Counted from the first letter of the stretch, positions 1 through 6,496 are shown. The stretch is DNA of 8,130 bases from Peptococcaceae bacterium UBA4997 (GCA_002398485.1 DGYV01000068.1:9103-17232), one strand, 5' to 3'. A program made the numbers and translations. The notes: a model not told the origin generated them from the letters alone.

Positions 1-37
1 CAAGATGCCTTTTTTAATGCTTTATATGTTTATCGAA

Positions 38-2119
38 CTAATCTTCAAGCTTGAATTTATCAACCTCTTCACGCAATATGGAGGCCTGGCCAGATAATTC
101 CTCACTGGCGGCGGCACTTTCTTCGGCAGTGGCTGAATTGGTTTGTACAACCGCTGCTATTTGTTCCACACCCTGGGTTATTTGATCTACGGATATAGAC
201 TGTTCATTGGAAGCCTGGGATATTTGTTCGATCAACCCCATAACCTCCTTGGCTCCGCCTACAGCTTGTATTAAAGCCTTGGCTGTTTCATCGGCAATTT
301 TCATACCGCTTTCAACCGCTTCTATGGAATTACCAATTAAAGCAGTTGTATTGGTTGCGGCCTGGGCACTTTTACCCGCCAAATTACGAACCTCGTCCGC
401 AACTACGGCAAAACCTTTACCGGCGGCACCGGCACGAGCTGCTTCCACCGCAGCGTTAAGAGCCAAAATATTGGTTTGGAAGGCAATATCCTCAATGGCT
501 TTAATAATTTTAGCAATTTCCGCAGATGATGCATTAATATCGGACATCGCATTAAGCATTTTATCCATTTCCACATTGCTTTTTTCCATTTGCCCGCCCA
601 CAACAGCCATTTGCGAATTTGCGCTTATCGCATTGGAAGCATTTTGTTTTACTTGTTCCGCTACCGTTCCAATAGAAGCGGATAACTCCTCAATAGAACT
701 TGCCTGTTCGGTAGAACCCTGAGCCAAAACCTGAGCCCCGTTCGAAACCTCATCTGCACCTGCTGATACCTGGTCAGCAGCTATTCTTATTTGATGCAGG
801 GTTTGGTTCAAAGATGCAATGATTTTGTTCATAGCTTCCTCAATGGGCAGGAAATCACCCACATAATTATTTTCTACCGCAACCTTTAAATTACCTTCTG
901 AGATATTACTCAGTATAAAAGAAATTTCGGTTATATACGAATTAAGCTTTTGAGATGTACCCTTAAAAATTTCCGCCAACTCACCAAGTTCATCATCTGT
1001 TTTTATATTTATATCATTATGCAGGATACCATTACCCATATCATCCGCAAAAGCAACCAGCTGGCTTATGGGATTAAGCGACTTTTTAAGTATACGAAAA
1101 GCAAATAAAGAAAATAATACTGTACCGCATATAGCCAAAATTGCTACCACAAGAATAATCTTGTTTACTCCTTGCAAAGCTTCAGACTTATCTACCACAA
1201 AAGCACTGGACCATATTTCTTCCACACCATTTAATTTGATAGGTTTATGGAATATAAAAGCATTATCACCATCAATAAAGCTTTTACCTTCAATAAATAA
1301 GGATTCACCGTTTGAAGTTGCAGCCAGAATTTTTTCCGCATTCTTATCATCAACACTATAATTTGAACCAACCAGATTACTGTCTGCTGTATTTGCCAAA
1401 TAAACACCTTGCTTATTTAAGATATAACTGTAAGATGTTTTATAATCACCCAGGTTATATTCCAAATCTCTGATCGTATCTAATTTGATATCACAGTTGG
1501 CAACACCTATAAATTTTCCGTTAGCATCTAATATAGGTGTACTTATACTAATAAGCCAAACATTTTCACCGGTAGTCAATTCAAAAGGCACCGGCCCAAT
1601 AAGGTGTGTGGTAAGTGTTTCTTTGGGTTTGGTATAAACCTCTTCAGTACCAAAATTATCATCTATGATGTCCATACCTATATCTTCACCATCTCTGAAA
1701 GCATAATAAGACACCCCATTGGGAGTATTGGAATAATAAGTATTCGGTTCAAATGAAATATAAGCGGCAAATATCCTATCATCTTGTAATATGGATTTAG
1801 AAGCGCCAACAAGCATTTTTTCTGCAAAATCGCGTTCAAGGCCTTTATACCTTATAACTTCGGATGCCAATGCATCTGATCTGCTTTGCATTATGCTTAA
1901 ATATTCCATAGTAGTATTGGCATTACTTTCAGCAATGAGGCTGATTTCCGATTCCACAGAAGCAGTCATTTGCTTAGATAAAAGTACACTTAGCATAATA
2001 CCTATAACTAACATAACACCGATAATCAATAAAATCATCTGCATAGGTATTTTGAAAACCAATTTTTTGCGTAAAGATGTTTTTGCTATTTTTTCACCTT
2101 CCAAAAACTTTTTTGACAT
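38..2119 (-). CDS. Methyl-accepting chemotaxis protein with a dCache-type sensor
   Basis: A transmembrane chemoreceptor of 693 residues that would sense a ligand outside the cell and control CheA/CheW. Numbering from the ATG at 2119: basic N-terminus, TM1 about 26-48, an extracytoplasmic region of about 270 residues with dCache size and pattern (WLISIST...[11 protein letters not shown] near 188-212), TM2 about 320-342, HAMP about 344-397, a second HAMP-like linker ([10 protein letters not shown]) about 402-440, then the signalling coiled coil. The hairpin tip [20 protein letters not shown] is at 543-562. Methylation-type Glu pairs lie at about 477/478 (SSIEELSAS) and 666/667 ([10 protein letters not shown]). 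There is no C-terminal CheR-tethering pentapeptide. I chose ATG 2119 because GGAAGGTG sits 5 nt upstream; a longer frame starting at TTG 2134 would start inside that SD. The ligand cannot be told, and I see no clear amino-acid-binding R..WY motif. It is transcribed alone, after a terminator. Confidence 0.96.
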   Translation of the reverse strand: MSKKFLEGEKIAKTSLRKKLVFKIPMQMILLIIGVMLVIGIMLSVLLSKQMTASVESEISLIAESNANTTMEYLSIMQSRSDALASEVIRYKGLERDFAEKMLVGASKSILQDDRIFAAYISFEPNTYYSNTPNGVSYYAFRDGEDIGMDIIDDNFGTEEVYTKPKETLTTHLIGPVPFELTTGENVWLISISTPILDANGKFIGVANCDIKLDTIRDLEYNLGDYKTSYSYILNKQGVYLANTADSNLVGSNYSVDDKNAEKILAATSNGESLFIEGKSFIDGDNAFIFHKPIKLNGVEEIWSSAFVVDKSEALQGVNKIILVVAILAICGTVLFSLFAFRILKKSLNPISQLVAFADDMGNGILHNDINIKTDDELGELAEIFKGTSQKLNSYITEISFILSNISEGNLKVAVENNYVGDFLPIEEAMNKIIASLNQTLHQIRIAADQVSAGADEVSNGAQVLAQGSTEQASSIEELSASIGTVAEQVKQNASNAISANSQMAVVGGQMEKSNVEMDKMLNAMSDINASSAEIAKIIKAIEDIAFQTNILALNAAVEAARAGAAGKGFAVVADEVRNLAGKSAQAATNTTALIGNSIEAVESGMKIADETAKALIQAVGGAKEVMGLIEQISQASNEQSISVDQITQGVEQIAAVVQTNSATAEESAAASEELSGQASILREEVDKFKLED

Positions 2120-2135
2120 TTTTTCACCTTCCAAA
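2088..2135 (-). repeat. Imperfect 30-bp tandem duplication of the chemoreceptor RBS and first codons
   Basis: The 18-mer TTTGGAAGGTGAAAAAAT occurs on the minus strand at 2135-2118 and again exactly 30 bp downstream at 2105-2088. In the first copy it is followed by G, giving the SD (GGAAGGTG), a 5-nt spacer and the ATG start at 2119. In the second copy it is followed by A, so the equivalent triplet is ATA (Ile11 from the ATG). The duplication is in frame and accounts for the extra N-terminal residues [10 protein letters not shown]. The rest of the 30-bp unit differs at a few positions. Confidence 0.9.
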
Positions 2136-2315
2136 CATGATGTATTTTATAAACTTAAATACGCTGTTTAAATTATTTTAAACAGCGGGGGTCTGCCGGC
2201 TAAACTAAAAAACTTGAAAATATAAGCACACCTCCTTATGCATAGGAGCCTATGGTTATTGAAACATCAATTTTTAAAAGCACAAGCTATATATCAATAC
2301 AATCAAAAACAAAAA
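2120..2315 (-). promoter_or_regulatory. Long structured 5' leader of the chemoreceptor gene
   Basis: If transcription starts at the sigma-D-like promoter, the untranslated leader is about 195 nt, and longer from the TATAAT upstream. The 2136-2505 gap holds no supportable gene. The leader can form several hairpins in order: ATTGA/TCAAT (2271-2258), CATAG/CTATG (2254-2241), and an 11-bp stem at 2187-2162. A perfect SD-like AAGGAGGTG at 2237-2229 has no usable start codon at normal spacing. It can pair through AGGAG (2236-2232) with CTCCT (2248-2244), which competes with the CATAG/CTATG hairpin. A GC-rich patch (GCCGGCAGACCCCCGCTG) precedes the last stem. I compared it by eye with both c-di-GMP riboswitch classes and could not match their conserved cores, so the class is unknown. 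That it regulates is inference. Confidence 0.4.
2162..2187 (-). other. 11-bp hairpin in the chemoreceptor leader
   Basis: On the minus strand CGCTGTTTAAA, a 4-nt loop (ATAA) and TTTAAACAGCG form a perfect 11-bp stem. It is followed by TATTTAAGTTTATA, which is not a convincing U tract. I therefore read it as a leader structure or weak attenuator rather than a normal terminator. It lies 43 nt before the start codon. Confidence 0.55.
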
Positions 2316-2321
2316 ACTGCC

Positions 2322-2347
2322 TTATCAGACATTTAGTGAACATTTAG
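2322..2347 (-). promoter_or_regulatory. Candidate sigma-D/sigma-28-type promoter for the chemoreceptor
   Basis: On the minus strand CTAAA (2347-2343) is followed after 14 nt by CTGATAA (2328-2322). The motility/chemotaxis sigma factor consensus is roughly TAAA, 14-16 nt, then (G)CCGATAT/A, so the -10 differs mainly by one C to T. This type of promoter would suit a chemoreceptor gene. The -35 box also falls in a short direct repeat, so it could be fortuitous. Confidence 0.4.
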
Positions 2348-2355
2348 AACATTTA
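2327..2355. repeat. Three ACATTTA direct repeats at the chemoreceptor promoter
   Basis: On the plus strand AGACATTTA (2327-2335), GAACATTTA (2338-2346) and GAACATTTA (2347-2355) follow one another, the last two being exact 9-bp tandem copies. A fourth, looser copy GGACATTTT is at 2379-2387. They overlap the candidate sigma-D-type promoter and could be activator or repressor sites. Confidence 0.5.
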
Positions 2356-2366
2356 TATGATTATTC

Positions 2367-2395
2367 ATTATACATATCGGACATTTTGGTAAAAA
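2367..2395 (-). promoter_or_regulatory. Candidate sigma-A promoter upstream of the chemoreceptor
   Basis: A perfect TATAAT lies at 2372-2367 on the minus strand with a poor -35 (TTTTTA, 2395-2390) 17 nt upstream. A TG sits directly before the -10. In DNA this AT-rich a chance match is quite possible. Confidence 0.3.
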
Positions 2396-2415
2396 AATTA
2401 AGGTTTTTGGTAAAA
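2384..2415. repeat. Two TTTTGGTAAAA repeats spaced 21 bp
   Basis: TTTTGGTAAAA occurs at 2384-2394 and 2405-2415 on the plus strand. The 21-bp period is two helical turns, so both copies face the same side of DNA, just upstream of the TATAAT box. This fits tandem protein-binding sites, but the region is AT-rich and no regulator is identified. Confidence 0.35.
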
Positions 2416-2433
2416 TTTTCCTAAAAATAATTA

Positions 2434-2470
2434 AAAAGAGAGCAGATAAATAATTTATCTGCTCTCTTTT
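2434..2470 (-). terminator. Strong factor-independent terminator after the unknown membrane protein gene
   Basis: Arms at 2470-2453 and 2451-2434 are perfect 18-bp complements around a single central base (practical loop of 3-5 nt), with GAGAGCAGATAAAT as the core. On the minus strand the stem runs into TTTTTAATTATTTTT. It begins 36 nt after the stop codon at 2506. A-rich flanks give a T run on the plus strand too, so it could work in both directions. It separates the membrane protein gene from the chemoreceptor. Confidence 0.9.
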
Positions 2471-2505
2471 GGCTAATAAAGCTTATAAAAAACGGCTGTT
2501 CTATT

Positions 2506-3657
2506 TTATGATAATTCTTTAGCCTCTGCTGTTATATCAAGCCCTTTTTCCAATAACTGTTCAATGTTAACAAGCCCGCTTTGCAGGGCTTTGACCAAAT
2601 CCACCCTTTGAGCTATACCGCTTATATCATCAAAATATTCAATAAAAATATATTGGGAACGCATACTGGAAAGATAATAAGTATATTCAGCATCTTCATA
2701 AATTTTTTCCAAAGCCTGCGCTACCAATAAATTATTCAGCTTAGCCTCATCCACTATTTCAAATTTTATACCCAGTCCACCCTTTAATATATCCTGCCAG
2801 GCTTGCCAAGCCTTTACTTCATAATCATTTTTTAACTCATACCAAGCATTATTATATTGAAAATAAACTGCCTGATCAGAGCTATCGAACCAGAGTTCAA
2901 CTATGGTTTCACCGTAATTTTGATGGGAATTATAAAAACGCAAGCTGGTTTGAGGCTCACCCAACTGACTTATTGCATCATCGGTAAGTTTAACTTTATC
3001 AGCAGTATTTATGCCATCTATAAAAATTTTATTATACCCCTTATAATCAGGTATACGTACTACTTCATCATCCCCTGTTTCAGGTTCAGTATAAGTTATA
3101 TCTATATCATAATGCATATCCGGTATAATATGGTTTGTAAAAAACTGTATTTCATTACTATGGGAATACATAAGCTGACTGGGCAGCAAAAATAAATACG
3201 GTGCTGTAAATATAGCAAGCACCAATGCCAAAATTTGCTTTTGTTTCTTGCTTATTTCAAGCTTTTTAAAAGATATTTTCATATTGAATATGTAAATAAA
3301 AACTGCGCTTATAACAATAGCTCCCAAAACATAAGCAAAAGAATACCAGTTATCCCAAGGATTATAAGCAACAGGATTACCTATATATTCACTCCAAAAA
3401 CTTCCGTTAAAAGTCTGCGTCAAGAAGAGCAAGCCCGCTCCGATAATATCCGCCAAAAAACCAAAAATCCAAACCTTTATTATGGTACTTTTATATATGT
3501 TTTTCAGCTCAAGTAAATTAAGTGCTTTGCCTGCAACTAAAAGTACTATACTATCTATAATAAAATTCGCAGGAAGCACTACCAGCCAAGAAACAGGAAA
3601 AATCAACAAAAACCAAACCGGGAAAAATACGTTGTACAACGTATTTTTATTATTCAT
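2506..3657 (-). CDS. Unrecognised four-helix membrane protein with a soluble C-terminal domain
   Basis: A 383-residue protein that I cannot assign to a family. Hydrophobic segments lie at about 11-43 (long, containing PVSWLVVLPANFIIDSIVLL, perhaps two passes or a re-entrant helix), 58-80, 104-125 and 140-161. A basic stretch MKISFKKLEISKKQKQ (126-141) marks a cytoplasmic loop. Residues about 165-383 are soluble, polar and rich in Asp, Glu, Tyr and Trp (for example ELWFDSSDQAVYFQYNNAWYEL at 254-275), probably extracytoplasmic if all four helices cross once. No catalytic motif stands out. Start ATG 3657 has AGGGGG 6 nt upstream and no good alternative nearby. The gene is 159 bp from the dehydrogenase gene before it and has its own terminator. 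Its leader and first codons carry unusual inverted repeats, listed separately. It might be a sensor or envelope protein, but the function is unknown. Confidence 0.88.
   Translation of the reverse strand: MNNKNTLYNVFFPVWFLLIFPVSWLVVLPANFIIDSIVLLVAGKALNLLELKNIYKSTIIKVWIFGFLADIIGAGLLFLTQTFNGSFWSEYIGNPVAYNPWDNWYSFAYVLGAIVISAVFIYIFNMKISFKKLEISKKQKQILALVLAIFTAPYLFLLPSQLMYSHSNEIQFFTNHIIPDMHYDIDITYTEPETGDDEVVRIPDYKGYNKIFIDGINTADKVKLTDDAISQLGEPQTSLRFYNSHQNYGETIVELWFDSSDQAVYFQYNNAWYELKNDYEVKAWQAWQDILKGGLGIKFEIVDEAKLNNLLVAQALEKIYEDAEYTYYLSSMRSQYIFIEYFDDISGIAQRVDLVKALQSGLVNIEQLLEKGLDITAEAKELS
3623..3648. repeat. 26-bp perfect palindrome inside the first codons of the membrane protein gene
   Basis: The 26 bp read identically on both strands with no central gap. 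The core is ACGTTGTACAACGT, flanked by AAAAAT on the left and ATTTTT on the right. It covers nucleotides +10 to +35 of the coding sequence (residues about 4-12, NKNTLYNVF). In the mRNA it could form an 11-bp stem with a GUAC loop just after the start codon, and the UAUUUUU end makes it resemble a small terminator. As DNA it could be a dimeric repressor site. Which of these it is cannot be told from sequence. Confidence 0.9.
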
Positions 3658-3663
3658 GGTAAT

Positions 3664-3709
3664 CCCCCTATCTTATATTTTAGGGGTTAGCAGAATACCA
3701 ACCCCTAAA
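3664..3709 (-). promoter_or_regulatory. Leader with two competing helices, one covering the RBS
   Basis: On the minus strand segment 1 is TTTAGGGGTT (3709-3700), segment 2 is AACCCCTAAA (3688-3679) and segment 3 is TAGGGGG (3670-3664), which contains the ribosome-binding site of the gene starting at 3657. Segments 1 and 2 form a perfect 10-bp stem with an 11-nt loop. Segment 2 can instead pair by CCCCTA (3686-3681) with TAGGGG of segment 3 across a 10-nt loop, hiding the RBS. The first helix is stronger, so the default would be an open RBS. The 1-2 stem is not followed by a U tract, so it is not an obvious terminator for the dehydrogenase gene. I found no convincing promoter in 3710-3816. Confidence 0.5.
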
Positions 3710-3816
3710 TTTATAATGCTATTTTATGCTCATTCTTTAGACGTTTACCATTTGCTATTGTTCCCGTATAGTTTAAGTACTTTTAAACCTAATTTATACA
3801 AGCAGTTCTTTAAGTT

Positions 3817-4989
3817 TTATTTAAAAGCTAATTTGTAAATAGCTTCGATATCACCTGTTTTAAGGGGTACAAAACTGCCTATTGTTTTACTTTCTCCTAA
3901 TTTGAATTTGGCTGCTAGCTCAGGGATATCACTTTCTACAACTCCAAAATCCTTAATGCTTAGTGACATACCTATTTCCTTAAGAAAGTTTTCATAACAT
4001 TCTATGCCCTCCAAAGCTGTTGATTCAGGTTCGGTAAAATTTATTTCCAGCCCCCAAACTCTAGTAGCAAATTGAACAAAACGAGCTGTATCATGTTTGA
4101 TATTATAACGCATCCAGGCAGGGAAAACAGCTGCCAATGCCGCTCCGTGGGTAGCTCCGTATCTGGCGGAAAGTTCATGAGCTAAAGCGTGGCTTGACCA
4201 ATCCTGCTTTCTGCCCACGCCACAAATATTATTATGCGCTACCATGCCGGCCCACATAATATTAGCCTGAGCATCATAATCGGCGGGGTTTGAAAATGCT
4301 TTGGGTCCTTCATTTATCATATTCAAAAGCACTGCCTCACATAAACGGTCGGTGATTTCAACATTGGGGGTATTGGTAAAATACCTTTCCAGTATATGCG
4401 CCATAATATCGCTTATGCCACAGGCTATTTGATATTTAGGTAAGGTTTTGGTGAGTTCAGGGTTTAATATGGAAAACTTAGGCCGTATGGCTTCCCCGGT
4501 AGCACCTTTTTTAACATTGGTATTTTCATTGGTGATAACAGTATTATAAGAACCTTCACTGCCTGCCGCCGCAATAGTAAGTACAGTACCTATAGGTAAA
4601 GCTTTTTCAATGTATTTGCCCGCAAAAAAGTCTAAAAAATCACCTTCATAAAGCACACCCGCAGCGATACATTTGGCGGAATCTATAACACTGCCACCGC
4701 CTACCGCCAAAATAAAATCCACCCCTTCTTTACGGCAAAGTTCAATGCCTGTATAAACTAAACCGCTTTTAGGATTGGCTTGTACACCGCCCAGTTCACA
4801 AAAAGGTATAGAACCTTCTTGAAGAGATGCTGTTATTTCATCATAAAGCCCGCTTTTCTTAATAGAGCCGCTGCCATAATGCAACAGCACTTTAGTACCG
4901 CCGAACTGCCTTATATACTTTACAACTTCCTTTTGCTTATTTTTGCCAAAAGCAAAAAATGTAGGGCTGTGAAAATTGAAGTTTTCCAT
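3817..4989 (-). CDS. Iron-type alcohol dehydrogenase (YqhD/BDH family), probably NADPH-dependent
   Basis: A cytosolic 390-residue group III alcohol dehydrogenase, full length for the family. It would reduce aldehydes to alcohols, or the reverse. The nucleotide site shows GSGSIKKSGLYD (39-50) and GGGSVIDSAK (97-106); Gly rather than Asp at 39 suggests NADP(H) as in YqhD, unlike FucO. The metal ligands fall at Asp194 and His198 (GISDIMAHIL), His267 (DWSSHALAHEL) and His281 (YGATHGAAL), at the same numbers as I recall for E. coli YqhD. All are present, so it should be active. Start ATG 4989 has a near-perfect AAAGGAGG 8 nt upstream. The amidohydrolase gene ends 97 bp before it, so co-transcription is possible but not forced. 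The real substrate (butanal, methylglyoxal-type or other short aldehyde) cannot be told. Confidence 0.95.
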   Translation of the reverse strand: MENFNFHSPTFFAFGKNKQKEVVKYIRQFGGTKVLLHYGSGSIKKSGLYDEITASLQEGSIPFCELGGVQANPKSGLVYTGIELCRKEGVDFILAVGGGSVIDSAKCIAAGVLYEGDFLDFFAGKYIEKALPIGTVLTIAAAGSEGSYNTVITNENTNVKKGATGEAIRPKFSILNPELTKTLPKYQIACGISDIMAHILERYFTNTPNVEITDRLCEAVLLNMINEGPKAFSNPADYDAQANIMWAGMVAHNNICGVGRKQDWSSHALAHELSARYGATHGAALAAVFPAWMRYNIKHDTARFVQFATRVWGLEINFTEPESTALEGIECYENFLKEIGMSLSIKDFGVVESDIPELAAKFKLGESKTIGSFVPLKTGDIEAIYKLAFK

Positions 4990-5086
4990 TTTATTTGCCT
5001 CCTTTGATTATGTTATAAATAAATATAATAAAATTTATTAAAAATTTTATATGAAAACAAATTTGTGCTTTTGAATCATTTCAACC
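4990..5086 (-). promoter_or_regulatory. AT-rich gap with a possible dehydrogenase promoter
   Basis: The 97 bp are almost pure A/T. On the minus strand TTGTTT (5060-5055), a 17-nt spacer and TAAATT (5037-5032) form a weak sigma-A-like promoter. An inverted repeat ATAAAATTT/AAATTTTAT (5028-5036 and 5042-5050, 5-nt gap) overlaps the -10. Both may be chance in such AT-rich DNA. The SD AAAGGAGG at 5005-4998 is the only secure element. No clear terminator follows the amidohydrolase gene. Confidence 0.3.
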
Positions 5087-6379
5087 CTAAAGCTCAGATA
5101 AAATACGAGCTTTAGCAGCATTGACCTCGTAAACCGTTTTCTCCAAATCTATTGTGGTATACTTTCCATTTTCATAAAGAACTTTGCCATCTGCCATCGT
5201 TAAAACTATATCACCGGCTGATGCGGCATAAACCAAATTGTTCAGCACATCATGTATGGGCTGAAAATTGGCACGGTTAAGATCAAACACGCATAAATCT
5301 GCCTTATTGCCTAACTTCAGTGCCCCGCAATCGGTTCTGCCCTGGGCTTTGGCACCATTTAGGGTAGCCGCCAAAACAGCCTGTTTTGGGGTAATAACAG
5401 TGGGATCATTTTTAAAGCCTTTATTTAAAAGCGCAAAAAACTTCATCTCTTCTATCATATCTAAATTATTGTTGCTGGCAACACTATCCGTACCAAGAGC
5501 AACATTTATACCCATATCAAATAATTTTTTCACATCACAAACACCACTTGCCAGCTTTAAATTGCTTACAGGGCAGCTAGCCACTGTAACCCCTTTAGCC
5601 TTAAAAATCTCACGGTCGCAATCTTCTATCCACACACAATGAGCGGCAGTAGTGGAATTTTCAAAAACACCAAGGCTATCAAAATATTGTGCGGGCGTCA
5701 TCCCGTTATGACGAGCCTTGCATTCCTCATGCTCCAAACGAGTTTCTGAAAGATGCAGGTTCATATTTGTGCCTATGCTTTTACAATATGCCGCAATCTC
5801 CTTAACCACTTCAGCATTAGAAGTATATTCGGCATGAATACCCATATCTATTTTGATTCTGCCGTTTTCCGCATTATGATATTTTTTATACAATATCTCC
5901 GATTCTTTAAAAGCAGGTAAATTTTCTAAATCCAAATTAGGCTTAAAAGCCGTTATAGGCCTATCAAAATTGCATTTTACTCCGCTTTCAATAACTGCCC
6001 TTAAAATATCTTCACCAAACATATACATGTCGGTAGTGGATACCGTACCATATTTAAGCATTTCCGCAAAACCAAGCAAGCTGGCATAATAAACATCATT
6101 ACTGCTTAGCCTATCCTCAAAAGGGAATATCTTTTTAAAAAGCCAATCCTGTAGGTTCATATTTTCACCATAACCTCGTAAAAGCGCCATTGGCGTATGT
6201 GCATGAGTATTGATAAAAGCAGGTATAACAAGTTTACCCACGCCTTCATAAACCCTGCCAAAATCCATTTTAGGGATTTCGTAACCAATATAAGCTATTT
6301 TATCAGCCTTAATAGCTAAACAAATATTCTCTTTTATGTTTAAGTTTTCATCAAGCAAAGTAATATTTTTAAAAAGCAT
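5087..6379 (-). CDS. mtaD: Amidohydrolase, MTA/SAH deaminase-like
   Basis: A 430-residue, full-length metal-dependent amidohydrolase of the TRZ/ATZ/SsnA-MtaD group. Family members hydrolyse the 6-amino group of methylthioadenosine, S-adenosylhomocysteine or related adenosines to the inosine form plus ammonia. Seen in sequence: the N-terminal beta-sandwich start (LFKNITLLDENLN), VIPAFINTHAHTPMALLRGY with His59 and His61, FPFEDRL with Glu88 (the ribose-binding Glu position of Thermotoga Tm0936), IHAEYTS with His182, NLHLSET with metal ligand His209 and catalytic Glu212, AAHCVW with His247, and GTDSVASNNNLDM with metal ligand Asp298. All expected catalytic residues are present. ATG 6379 has AGAGGTG 8 nt upstream. 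It starts a new unit after a terminator. Related deaminases for guanine, chlorohydrolysis or cytosine share the fold, so the exact substrate is inferred from overall resemblance. Confidence 0.9.
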   Translation of the reverse strand: MLFKNITLLDENLNIKENICLAIKADKIAYIGYEIPKMDFGRVYEGVGKLVIPAFINTHAHTPMALLRGYGENMNLQDWLFKKIFPFEDRLSSNDVYYASLLGFAEMLKYGTVSTTDMYMFGEDILRAVIESGVKCNFDRPITAFKPNLDLENLPAFKESEILYKKYHNAENGRIKIDMGIHAEYTSNAEVVKEIAAYCKSIGTNMNLHLSETRLEHEECKARHNGMTPAQYFDSLGVFENSTTAAHCVWIEDCDREIFKAKGVTVASCPVSNLKLASGVCDVKKLFDMGINVALGTDSVASNNNLDMIEEMKFFALLNKGFKNDPTVITPKQAVLAATLNGAKAQGRTDCGALKLGNKADLCVFDLNRANFQPIHDVLNNLVYAASAGDIVLTMADGKVLYENGKYTTIDLEKTVYEVNAAKARILSEL

Positions 6380-6409
6380 CGCTTCAGCACCTCTTTTGGT
6401 ATCTGTTAA

Positions 6410-6446
6410 AATTAAACAGTTTAATTATGATAAAATAATACCACAA
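6410..6446 (-). promoter_or_regulatory. Likely promoter with overlapping palindromic operator for the amidohydrolase gene
   Basis: On the minus strand TTGTGG (6446-6441), a 17-nt spacer and TAAACT (6423-6418) form a moderate sigma-A-like promoter 38 nt upstream of the start codon. The perfect 17-bp inverted repeat AATTAAACTGTTTAATT (6426-6410) covers the -10 box and probable start point, a classic repressor position. An alternative -10 is TATTAT at 6440-6435. No regulator gene is in the window, and the AT-richness weakens the case. Confidence 0.4.
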
Positions 6447-6450
6447 TTAA

Positions 6451-6490
6451 AATTAAAAACGAAATAGGGCGGTTTAAACCACCCTATTTC
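6451..6490 (-). terminator. Factor-independent terminator of the DUF1538/PII unit
   Basis: The 30-nt inverted repeat 6490-6461 reads GAAATAGGGT, GGTTTAAACC, GCCCTATTTC on the minus strand. It folds to a 13-bp stem with one U-G wobble and a TTAA loop, then GTTTTTAATTTT. On the plus strand the wobble pair becomes a C/A mismatch, so the structure is best formed in minus-strand RNA, although TTTTTT also follows on the plus side. It starts 6 nt after the stop of the second PII-like gene. Confidence 0.92.
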
Positions 6491-6496
6491 AGTTTT

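Noticed and set aside
1..37. Terminator after the chemoreceptor gene
   Set aside because: No inverted repeat with a T run is visible in the 37 bases available; it may lie beyond the window.
207..722. 171-residue open frame on the plus strand
   Set aside because: It lies wholly opposite the conserved signalling domain of the chemoreceptor; its Ala/Ser/Ile-rich translation is what the reverse of that region gives, and no SD or family motif supports it.
2120..2134. TTG start at 2134 for the chemoreceptor
   Set aside because: This TTG is part of the ribosome-binding site itself (TTGGAAGGTG); ATG 2119 lies at correct spacing.
2202..2237. Tiny ORF after AAGGAGGTG in the chemoreceptor leader
   Set aside because: The only starts are GTG codons 0-2 nt from the SD, and the frames end within about ten codons; spacing is too short for initiation.
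2163..2271. c-di-GMP riboswitch (GEMM) in the chemoreceptor leader
   Set aside because: The conserved GACGCAAAGC-type core and tetraloop-receptor elements could not be found; a covariance-model search would settle it.
2374..2380. CCGATAT, an exact sigma-D-type -10 box on the minus strand
   Set aside because: No TAAA lies 14-16 nt upstream; only TTAA at 17 nt, so it is weaker as a promoter than the CTAAA/CTGATAA pair.
3679..3709. Terminator of the alcohol dehydrogenase gene
   Set aside because: The stem is good, but the following sequence (ATATAAGATAGG) is not a U tract, and the stem sits over 100 nt after the stop codon and next to the following RBS.
3771..3788. GTTTAA/TTAAAC inverted repeat after the dehydrogenase gene
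   Set aside because: Short, AT-only apart from the ends, with no link to a promoter or U tract; likely chance.
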